Assembly: GCA_021199145.1 (NCBI GenBank)
Contig: JAJQIP010000003.1
Span: forward strand, 1 to 7,495
DNA from: Porphyromonadaceae bacterium
Lineage (GTDB): Bacteria > Bacteroidota > Bacteroidia > Bacteroidales > UBA11471
Length of the DNA: 7,495 nt
Direction of reading: 5' to 3'
In this document: positions 1 through 5,254 of the stretch, in pieces
Layout of the letters: each line of letters opens with the position of its first letter
Position numbering within the stretch: position 1 is the stretch's first letter
Notes under the pieces: generated by a model
What the model was told of the DNA's origin: nothing
The model's database searches: none
The model's input: only the letters and a program-made list of their open reading frames with translations
Made by a program: the position numbers and the translations under genes

Positions 1-1824
1 GGTGTAGGTTGTTCCGTTGACCGTGGCAGTGCCTTTGGAGTTGGAATAGTTGCACGAGGTGAAGGTGTAGAAGCTGTTGGAGGGTGCCCCGCCCGTGAAG
101 TAGCAGGTATAGCCTTCGCTGCCGGGTACGCTGCTGTTTCCTTGGCTATCGCTGTTGTCCCCTTCGTCACCGCTGTCACTTCCGCCCGAGTAGCTTCCTT
201 CCTCTTCGGTAAAGAGTCCGACCAGGGTGGTCTGGTAACTGTTGATGGCCGCTTTCAGTGCGGTATTGACGGCATAGGAGGCATCGTCGACGCTGTTGTC
301 AAAGGTCCATTGGAAGTCGCCGTGTTCCATACGGCCGGCCCCGAAAGTCCCTGTAACTACATCAGGTACTTCGTCGGCGTCGTTGGGGGTATATTCGTAG
401 AAGCGGCTGGCGTCGGTATCGAAATTGTTGTAGCAGGTGCCGCCTTGCTTGGTCACGACTTCGGCGGGAACCTCTTCATCGGCTGTTGTGGCTTCATAGG
501 CGTCGAACTCGGTGGAGTTATCCTGGTAGGTGACGTAGCGGAAACTGGAGGATTTCTCGGCGAAGGTGTTGCCGTAGGCCTTTATCATTCCGCCGTTTTC
601 GCTGCTGAAAGTCCCTTCGCCGTAGTAGATATCGGTGCCCTGCATCGATATCATCATGGGTTTGTTGGTGTTGCGAAAGTAGTTCCTGTCGACAAAGACG
701 CTCGAGGCCATCGTCGCCCCGACACCGTATTTGGCATTCCCATCGTAGTAGTTGTTGTAGACGTGGCAGGAGTAGTAGCGTACTCGGGGATGGCGGCTGT
801 CGCTGTGGTCGTACCAGTTGTGATGGTAGGTGATGTACATGTCGTCGCTTTCCCCGCTAAGTCCCAAGAGGTTGCACTTCCCGTTGTCCCAGAAATGGTT
901 GTAAGAGAAGGTGATGTAGGTGGACTTTTTGCAGTCGAGGGCTCCGTCACCTTTGGCCTGGTCGCTGTCACTGCCCGCTTCCCCGTAGAAGTAGTCGCAG
1001 TTGTGTATCCAGATATGTTCGTTGTTCTGTTGTAGTCCGATGTCATCGCCTTCGTCGCTGTCGCAGTTCATGAGACCGAGGTTGCTAATCTCCACGGAGA
1101 TGCAGTTTTTGAGACGGATGCCCCAACCGTCGATGGTGGCGTCGTTGCCTACCCCCTCGATGGTGATGCCCGGACAGGTAGTGCTGCTTCCCATATCAAT
1201 GACGATATCCCCCTTCTCTGTCTCAGAAGGGTCGGTAATCTGTCCGATGACCCGGATGAGGAGAGGCCGGCTCTCATACCCTTTTTTGTATCCGTAAAGT
1301 ACCTCCTGCAGTCCGGTATAGGTCGTAGTAGCCCCTTTCGAACTGGTTGTAATTTCCATTGTGATGTCGTCCTTGTTCATCTCGGTGAGGTAGAGAATGA
1401 CCGTGTTGGACTTCAGTTCTCCTGTAGCGGTATAGGCTCCCGGACAAGCCCCGTCGAAAAAGGCGTATCCCGAACGGTCGTGAGCTTTGGGGGTGATGAC
1501 GGGTGACTCGACGGCCAGGTCGGTCAGTTCCGTCTCCGAAGAGTCAACGGGGACAATCTTGAATTGGTAATCTACGGCAGGAAGACCGAGCGCGTCGGCC
1601 CGTCCGTAGGTGCCGTAGTTCCGTACCAGGGGGGCATCCAATTGGGTGTACTCGCCATCGGTGGGTTTACAATAGACGTTATAGGAGGCTGCTTCGTCCA
1701 TCAAGGAGAAGGTGACGTAGCCCGATTCGAACCAACTTCCCGTACTCTGTACGGAGATTTGTGCATTCGTGAAGAGGGGTGTAGAAAGGACCGCACCCAA
1801 CAGGAGATATTTCCAGTTTGTCAT
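1..1824 (-). CDS. PL1-family pectate lyase, secreted, 3' end cut by window edge
   Basis: This frame is open for 608 codons from the ATG at 1824 to the window edge with no stop, so the C-terminus is missing. It encodes a secreted polysaccharide lyase that should cleave polygalacturonate (pectin) by beta-elimination. Seen in order: a signal peptide MTNWKYLLLGAVLSTPLFTNA with cleavage before Q22; an FN3-like beta-sandwich at about 23-105; a linking region; a right-handed beta-helix from about 205 to 400. Family landmarks are the WIHNCD strand (272-277), the acidic calcium-site motif DGALD (293-297), K316 in NGKCNLLG, and the catalytic-arginine motif RHPRVR (344-349). A Ser/Gly/Asp/Glu-rich linker at about 540-568 leads into a further beta domain (571 onward, CNYSNSKGTATVNGTTY), which resembles the C-terminal module of other Bacteroidales PL1 enzymes as I remember them. 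The gene is monocistronic at its 5' side, with its own promoter. Pectate lyase versus pectin lyase is inferred from the acidic calcium motif. Confidence 0.93.
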   Translation of the reverse strand, partial: MTNWKYLLLGAVLSTPLFTNAQISVQSTGSWFESGYVTFSLMDEAASYNVYCKPTDGEYTQLDAPLVRNYGTYGRADALGLPAVDYQFKIVPVDSSETELTDLAVESPVITPKAHDRSGYAFFDGACPGAYTATGELKSNTVILYLTEMNKDDITMEITTSSKGATTTYTGLQEVLYGYKKGYESRPLLIRVIGQITDPSETEKGDIVIDMGSSTTCPGITIEGVGNDATIDGWGIRLKNCISVEISNLGLMNCDSDEGDDIGLQQNNEHIWIHNCDYFYGEAGSDSDQAKGDGALDCKKSTYITFSYNHFWDNGKCNLLGLSGESDDMYITYHHNWYDHSDSRHPRVRYYSCHVYNNYYDGNAKYGVGATMASSVFVDRNYFRNTNKPMMISMQGTDIYYGEGTFSSENGGMIKAYGNTFAEKSSSFRYVTYQDNSTEFDAYEATTADEEVPAEVVTKQGGTCYNNFDTDASRFYEYTPNDADEVPDVVTGTFGAGRMEHGDFQWTFDNSVDDASYAVNTALKAAINSYQTTLVGLFTEEEGSYSGGSDSGDEGDNSDSQGNSSVPGSEGYTCYFTGGAPSNSFYTFTSCNYSNSKGTATVNGTTYT

Positions 1825-1856
1825 GGTAGGTAGATTTTTTGTTTTCAGAGAAGCAT

Positions 1857-1881
1857 TATTTCTCGCAATATTAGAGAAATA
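1857..1881. repeat. 8-bp perfect inverted repeat flanking the lyase -7 box
   Basis: TATTTCTC (1857-1864) and GAGAAATA (1874-1881) are exact reverse complements separated by 9 bases, and the spacer contains the whole -7 element (1866-1873). The expected transcription start (about 1860) falls inside the left arm, so a transcript would lack part of the structure. This makes a DNA operator more likely than an RNA hairpin. The regulator is unknown. Confidence 0.5.
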
Positions 1882-1897
1882 TATCGGAAAATGCAAT
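1866..1897 (-). promoter_or_regulatory. Promoter of the pectate lyase gene
   Basis: Read on the minus strand, ATTG (1897-1894), a 20-base spacer and TAATATTG (1873-1866) fit the Bacteroides sigma-ABfr pattern TTTG-N19-21-TAnnTTTG with one mismatch in each box. The implied start of transcription is near 1860, giving a leader of about 36 nt. The region lies in the 85 bp gap between the DUF486 gene and the lyase start, so the lyase is probably transcribed on its own. The match is by eye and no start site has been mapped. Confidence 0.55.
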
Positions 1898-1909
1898 TTT
1901 GGGGAAATT

Positions 1910-2278
1910 TTATTTCATAAAGACACAATAGACGGCGAGGATGAGGCAGACCGCAGCGGCGAGATGGTTCTAGTGAAGGGTTTCGTTCTGGAAGAGAAAC
2001 AGGGTGAAGCCGGCAAAGACGACCAAGGTGATAACCTCCTGAATGACCTTGAGTTGCACGAGGGAAAAGGACCCTCCGTTCTCGTGAAAGCCAATGCGGT
2101 TGGCCGGTACCTGAAAGCAATATTCGAAGAGGGCGATTCCCCACGAAAAGAGGATGACCCCGAAGAGGGGCCAGTTGGAGATGACTTTCATCTCCTGCAA
2201 TTTCAGATGACCGTACCAGGCGAATGTCATGAAGATATTCGACACAATGAGCAACAGGATGGTGTAAATGCCTTGCAT
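1910..2278 (-). pseudogene. DUF486 / DMT-like small membrane protein, interrupted by in-frame amber codon
   Basis: From the ATG at 2278 the frame reads MQGIYTILLLIVSNIFMTFA and continues with the family landmarks WYGHLKLQEMK (21-31), WGIALFEYCFQVPANRIGF (46-64) and FSLVQLKVIQEVITL (71-85), typical of the DUF486 family of four-helix, DMT-like membrane proteins of about 110-120 residues. At codon 103 (1972-1970) there is a TAG, after which the same frame continues NHLAAAVCLILAVYCVFMK to a TAA at 1912-1910. That tail is a plausible fourth membrane helix and restores the full family length (122). Family members as I recall them have LRWNH or LHWNH here, so TGG to TAG explains the break. If not read through, the product is 102 residues and lacks its last helix. 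The function of the family is not established. Upstream in-frame starts give no family sequence, so 2278 is preferred. Confidence 0.82.
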
Positions 2279-2314
2279 GATAAGGAATTTTTTAGAAATC
2301 AGGATTCCGAGGAG

Positions 2315-2347
2315 TAAAGGTAACGAAATTTTTCCTATATTTGTAAA
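2315..2347 (-). promoter_or_regulatory. Possible promoter of the DUF486 gene
   Basis: On the minus strand TTTA (2347-2344), a 21-base spacer and TACCTTTA (2322-2315) resemble TTTG-N19-21-TAnnTTTG with one mismatch in each box. The expected leader is about 30 nt. The elements overlap the plus-strand -7 box of the divergent operon, so the two promoters would share DNA. This is weak evidence, by eye only. Confidence 0.3.
2336..2343 (+). promoter_or_regulatory. -7 box for the CMD-cupin / flavodoxin operon
   Basis: TATATTTG matches the Bacteroides -7 consensus TAnnTTTG exactly. No TTTG-like -33 element is visible at the right distance upstream. The predicted start near 2349 would give a leader of about 37 nt to the ATG at 2386 (the presumed original start) or about 84 nt to the ATG at 2433. 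Confidence 0.5.
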
Positions 2348-2385
2348 AGGTTGGCTGTGGGTCAGTCGATAAGTGCTTTTACCAT

Positions 2386-2436
2386 ATGAAAATCCGAAAC
2401 GGTTTATTACTCTGTATCTTCCTAATTTTCCGATGA
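2386..2436 (+). pseudogene. Out-of-frame signal-peptide remnant (or leader ORF) before the CMD-cupin gene
   Basis: An ATG at 2386 opens a 16-codon frame, MKIRNGLLLCIFLIFR, ending at TGA 2434-2436, which overlaps the ATG at 2433 of the next gene (ATGA). It has a basic N-terminus and a hydrophobic core like a signal peptide. Adding one T to the TTTT run at 2426-2429 would join it to the downstream frame as ...CIFLIFPMMAKS, then QIKIEQ, with A and S at -3 and -1 as signal peptidase I prefers. The simplest reading is that the gene once began at 2386 and encoded an exported protein. A real coupled leader peptide or a sequencing indel cannot be excluded. Confidence 0.5.
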
Positions 2437-3212
2437 TGGCAAAATCGCAAATCAAAATCGAGCAAACCGCAGGGCGAGAAGCCTTGGGAGAGTTTGCAGC
2501 AGAGTTCGCTCACCTGAACGATGACGTTCTCTTCGGTGAGGTGTGGAGCCGTAATGACCTCCTTTCGTTGCGTGACCGCTCCATTGTTACGGTCGTCTCT
2601 CTTGTATCGCAAGGTATGACGGATTCTTCGTTGAAGTATCATTTGGAAACGGCTCGGAAAAACGGGGTGACCAAGACGGAAATCGCTGAAATTCTTACTC
2701 ACATCGCCTTTTATGCCGGTTGGCCTAAGGCCTGGGCCGCTTTCCGTCTGGCCAAAGAGGTATGGATTGGGGAGGAGGCGGACTCTTCGGCGGTGTCGTT
2801 AGAGGCTTATGCACAATCGCTGCTTTTCCCCGTCGGGAATCCTAACGACACCTATGCAAAATACTTTGTCGGTCAGAGCTATCTGGCCCCTGTCCTGTCG
2901 GAGGGTATTTCCGTGGCGAATGTGACCTTCGAACCGGGTTGCCGCAACAACTGGCATATCCACCACGCCACGAAGGACGGTGGACAGGTGCTTATCTGTG
3001 TGGGCGGCCGAGGCTACTATCAAGAGTGGGGAAAAGAGGCTGTGGAACTGTGTCCGGGGGATGCCGTCTACATCCCGGCGGAAGTGAAGCACTGGCATGG
3101 GGCGGCCCCTGACAGTTGGTTCTCACATCTGGCTATTGAGGTCCCCGGGGAGAACGGCAACAACGAATGGCTGGAGCCAGTCGATGATAAAATGTATAAA
3201 ACCTTAAAATAA
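2433..3212 (+). CDS. Carboxymuconolactone decarboxylase-like domain fused to a cupin
   Basis: The product has 259 residues from the first ATG of the pair at 2433/2436. Residues about 20-115 form a CMD/AhpD-like helical domain (RDRSIVTVVSLVSQG at 47-61; EILTHIAFYAGWPKAWAAF at 86-104, with H90 conserved). There is no CxxC, so it is closer to gamma-carboxymuconolactone decarboxylases than to AhpD peroxidases. Residues about 155-240 form a cupin: FEPGCRNNWHIHH (H175, H177), Q185 in GGQVLICVGGRG, and PGDAVYIPAEVKHWHG (H220/H222) supply a likely metal site. The substrate is unknown; names in databases are by homology only. It is the first gene of an operon with the flavodoxin 6 bp downstream. Starting at 2433 gives a cytoplasmic protein, but a signal peptide lies just upstream one base out of frame, and cleavage would fall before Q6. 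The fold is certain; cellular location and true start are not. Confidence 0.88.
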   Translation: MMAKSQIKIEQTAGREALGEFAAEFAHLNDDVLFGEVWSRNDLLSLRDRSIVTVVSLVSQGMTDSSLKYHLETARKNGVTKTEIAEILTHIAFYAGWPKAWAAFRLAKEVWIGEEADSSAVSLEAYAQSLLFPVGNPNDTYAKYFVGQSYLAPVLSEGISVANVTFEPGCRNNWHIHHATKDGGQVLICVGGRGYYQEWGKEAVELCPGDAVYIPAEVKHWHGAAPDSWFSHLAIEVPGENGNNEWLEPVDDKMYKTLK

Positions 3213-3218
3213 AACAAA

Positions 3219-3788
3219 ATGAAGTACTTATTCGGATTGCTTATGGGCGTTCTTTGTATGAGTTGTTCATCCAATGCCCAAAAACAGAGTGCAACTGCCC
3301 CTGAAGAAGAGGCTGGTTCGAAAGTTTTGGTCGCCTATTTTTCCTGTACGGGAACGACCCAAAAAGTAGCGGAGGCTATTGCCGATACACTTGCGGCAGA
3401 CCTATATCAAATTACCCCGGCTGTTGCCTATACTCCGGAAGATCTGGACTGGACAAATGACCAAAGTCGGAGTTCCGTAGAGATGGGTGCGGAAGATTGT
3501 CGTCCGGAGTTGGCGGGAGATTCTCTCTCCATTGAGGGGTACGACCTCATTTTCCTTGGCTATCCCATCTGGTGGAATCTCGCTCCCCGTGCAGTCAACA
3601 CCTTCTTGGAGAGCTATGACTTTACCGGGAAAAAGGTGATTCCTTTCGCCACTTCGGGAAGCAGCAGCATTACGAACAGTGCCGAGCAGCTGAAAAATCT
3701 CTATCCCGACATCGTATGGGGTGAGGGTAAGTTGTTGAACGGCGGAACCGAAGAGGCCGGACCGTGGGCTGAAGAGTGCCTCGAATAG
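3219..3788 (+). CDS. Flavodoxin-fold lipoprotein
   Basis: The product has 189 residues. The N-terminus MKYLFGLLMGVLCMSC is a short lipoprotein signal with C16 as the lipidated cysteine; the -3 position is Cys rather than the usual Leu, so the lipobox is imperfect. After a low-complexity spacer, the flavodoxin domain starts at 35 with KVLVAYFSCTGTTQKVAEAI; S42-T47 form the FMN phosphate loop (SxTGxT). Further landmarks are DWTNDQSRSSVEM (77-89), LGYPIWWNLAP (113-123) around the flavin ring, and PFATSGSSSI (142-151). It belongs to the short periplasmic flavodoxins common in Bacteroidota, presumably an FMN electron carrier or quinone/NAD(P)H reductase-like protein at the membrane. It starts 6 bp after the CMD-cupin stop, with AAAACAAA before the ATG, so the two are co-transcribed and probably act together. 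The stop is TAG. It converges on the MFS gene 19 bp away, with no clear terminator between them. Confidence 0.9.
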   Translation: MKYLFGLLMGVLCMSCSSNAQKQSATAPEEEAGSKVLVAYFSCTGTTQKVAEAIADTLAADLYQITPAVAYTPEDLDWTNDQSRSSVEMGAEDCRPELAGDSLSIEGYDLIFLGYPIWWNLAPRAVNTFLESYDFTGKKVIPFATSGSSSITNSAEQLKNLYPDIVWGEGKLLNGGTEEAGPWAEECLE

Positions 3789-3807
3789 CTTGGCTTAAGG
3801 TGGTAGC

Positions 3808-4989
3808 CTAACGCAACTTGTTGCGGATGTAGTTGGACCGGGAGTAGAGGAAATAGAAAATCGCCCCGACTCCATTTGCGACCCATGCCGTCCAAAAGGC
3901 GGGATGGAAGCCGAAGTTGTGGGACAGAAATCCGCCGGCGAGGATGCCGAATCCGATACCTAAATCCCACGATACCAGGATGGTAGAGTTGGCCGTTCCC
4001 CGTTGGTCGTGGGAGGCGAGGTTGATGAACATATTCTGGAAGGCGGGGTACATATGTCCGTTGCCCAGTCCAATAATCAGCGCCGCTCCGTAATAGCCCC
4101 AGGGATTGTGCAGGGCAGCGAATACGAAATAGCCTACAAAGGCCACGATAATTCCCTGCGTAGCGTTCTGGAGTACCCTTCCTTTGCGCAAGGAGCGGCC
4201 TCCGGTAATCCGGGAGAGGATAAGTCCGACGGCGAAAATGGCGAAAAAGAGTCCCGTGCCGCTTGTTATGCCTAACTCCTCTTTTCCGTAGAGGGCAATA
4301 TAGGTTGAAACGATGCCGTAGGCGAGAGAGAAACAGAGGATGGTGAGCCCCTGGCTCCACCCTTTGAGCAGGATGAATCGGTCGAGCGAAAGGGGAAGAT
4401 TCTTCTTGACCACGGTTTTCTTCGGGATATCCAGAGTGGCGTTGATGCAAAAACCGCCCAAGGCCAGAAGGAGGGCCAGGATGAAAAGAATGTCGTAACT
4501 GTGCCACATCCCGTAAATGAGCAGAGCGATGGTGGGACTGATGGCGGTGGCGAGGTTGTTGCTCAACCCGTAATAACCAATTCCTTCTGTACGGCGGGAA
4601 GCGGGTACCACGTCAATCCCCACTGTGGTAGTGGCGACCGTCGCCGCTCCGAAGGGGGCGCCATGGAGTGTGCGGACAATGGTGAAGAACAGCAGTGTGC
4701 CAGCGGCGAGGTAACCGACGAAGAAGAGGGCAAAGAGGAAGTAGGTGACCAGTAACACCAGTTTCCGGGGAAAGGTGTCGACCAGATAGCCGCTGAAAGC
4801 CCGGATGACCAGAGCTGTAATGGTATATCCCGACAGCACCAGTCCGATGGCGTCTTTGTCGGCATGGAAGGTCTCACTCAGGTAGAGTGGAAGCAGCGGA
4901 GCCAACAACATGAAGGAAAAGAAGAGCATGAAGTTGGCGGTCAGTACCTTGAGATAGTTTTTGTTCCAAAGCTTTTCTGTTACTTCCAT
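3808..4989 (-). CDS. MFS transporter (12-helix, efflux-type)
   Basis: The product has 393 residues from the ATG at 4989 (MEVTEKLWNKNYLKVLTANF). It is a major facilitator superfamily inner-membrane carrier, probably a proton-driven exporter; the substrate cannot be read from sequence. Seen are alternating hydrophobic helices along the whole length, the motif A loop GYLVDTFPRK at 67-76 between helices 2 and 3, a motif B-like RTLHGAPFG at 106-114, and the helix-5 segment YGLSNNLATAISP (140-152). Helix 1 begins at about residue 14. An in-frame ATG at 5034 would add 15 residues (MQTATFGRTAKRHSP), but it lies only about 8 nt from the predicted transcription start, so 4989 is preferred. The stop is TAG at 3810-3808. 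It shares strand with the upstream TonB receptor but is separated from it by two terminators and a promoter, so it is its own unit. Confidence 0.92.
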   Translation of the reverse strand: MEVTEKLWNKNYLKVLTANFMLFFSFMLLAPLLPLYLSETFHADKDAIGLVLSGYTITALVIRAFSGYLVDTFPRKLVLLVTYFLFALFFVGYLAAGTLLFFTIVRTLHGAPFGAATVATTTVGIDVVPASRRTEGIGYYGLSNNLATAISPTIALLIYGMWHSYDILFILALLLALGGFCINATLDIPKKTVVKKNLPLSLDRFILLKGWSQGLTILCFSLAYGIVSTYIALYGKEELGITSGTGLFFAIFAVGLILSRITGGRSLRKGRVLQNATQGIIVAFVGYFVFAALHNPWGYYGAALIIGLGNGHMYPAFQNMFINLASHDQRGTANSTILVSWDLGIGFGILAGGFLSHNFGFHPAFWTAWVANGVGAIFYFLYSRSNYIRNKLR

Positions 4990-5004
4990 AGGGGAATGGC
5001 GTTT

Positions 5005-5027
5005 GGCCGTGCGGCCGAAAGTGGCCG
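5005..5027 (-). other. Three GGCC-containing arms in the MFS 5' leader
   Basis: GGCCG (5005-5009), CGGCC (5012-5016) and GGCCG (5023-5027) lie between the predicted transcription start (about 5042) and the chosen start codon (4989). The middle arm can pair with either outer arm, giving two mutually exclusive short hairpins. This could modulate translation, but GC-rich sequence alone can produce it. Confidence 0.3.
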
Positions 5028-5048
5028 TTTGCATCGGTTTTGCGGCGA

Positions 5049-5080
5049 CAAAGATACAAAATGCGGGGCATTAAAAAAAA
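5049..5080 (-). promoter_or_regulatory. Promoter of the MFS transporter gene
   Basis: On the minus strand TATCTTTG (5056-5049) is an exact TAnnTTTG -7 box. A T-tract at 5080-5073 sits where the -33 TTTG is expected (TTTT at 5080-5077 leaves a 20-base spacer). The predicted start is near 5042, giving about 53 nt to the ATG at 4989. The T-tract is also the U-run of the upstream terminator. Confidence 0.6.
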
Positions 5081-5112
5081 GAGGAATGAAATCGATTTCA
5101 CTCCTCTTTTTT
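5075..5112 (-). terminator. Bidirectional-looking intrinsic terminator between TonB receptor and MFS genes
   Basis: A 38-bp near-perfect inverted repeat is centred between 5093 and 5094: A-run, GAGGA, one A/C mismatch (5086/5101), the perfect palindrome TGAAATCGATTTCA, TCCTC, T-run. Read on the minus strand the stem ends in a run of eight Ts (5080-5073); on the plus strand in six Ts (5107-5112). It would stop any read-through from the receptor gene before the MFS promoter. Confidence 0.85.
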
Positions 5113-5152
5113 GTGAAAACGGGATAGAACTTTATGTATCGCTTTTTGTCCG

Positions 5153-5193
5153 GTTACAGTTCTGGCAAAGCGTCCAGCATTCCCGACTGTAAC
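5153..5193 (-). other. Nested hairpin in the receptor 3' region
   Basis: GTTACAGT (5153-5160) pairs perfectly with ACTGTAAC (5186-5193), and inside it CTGG (5162-5165) pairs with CCAG (5174-5177). It has no T-run, so it is not a terminator. It sits between two terminators and matches no RNA family that I recognise. It may be a 3'-UTR structure or part of a small RNA. Confidence 0.4.
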
Positions 5194-5204
5194 GGGGAAC
5201 AGAA

Positions 5205-5239
5205 AAGAGGGAGAAGAGGCAAGCTCCCTTCTCCCTCTT
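5205..5239 (-). terminator. Intrinsic terminator just after the TonB receptor gene
   Basis: A perfect 12-bp stem, AAGAGGGAGAAG (5205-5216) with CTTCTCCCTCTT (5228-5239), and an 11-nt loop begin 15 nt after the receptor stop codon (TGA 5257-5255). On the minus strand the stem runs into TTTTC (down to 5202). The U-run is short, so some read-through to the second terminator is plausible. Confidence 0.75.
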
Positions 5240-5254
5240 CGACGGAGAGGTGGG

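Noticed and set aside
142..1035. A 297-codon plus-strand frame antisense to the pectate lyase
   Set aside because: Its translation is a Val/Gly/Ala-rich string with no domain. The opposite strand encodes clear PL1 motifs, so this is a codon-bias shadow.
1769..2317. A 182-codon plus-strand frame across the DUF486 gene
   Set aside because: It is highly charged and domainless, runs antisense to DUF486, and crosses the lyase promoter region.
2279..2455. Longer N-terminus for the DUF486 protein from an ATG at 2455
   Set aside because: The extra 59 residues overlap the divergent operon's leader and coding start, and the family sequence begins at the ATG at 2278.
3812..3825. CGCAAC-TT-GTTGCG palindrome near the flavodoxin/MFS junction as a terminator
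   Set aside because: It has no T-run on either strand and lies within the MFS C-terminal codons (NKLR), so termination is not supported.
5153..5199. Possible tRNA-Tyr, because GACTGTAA resembles its anticodon loop
   Set aside because: No acceptor stem, D-arm or T-arm fits around it, and the stem next to the loop has mismatches. The bases are better explained by the nested hairpin.
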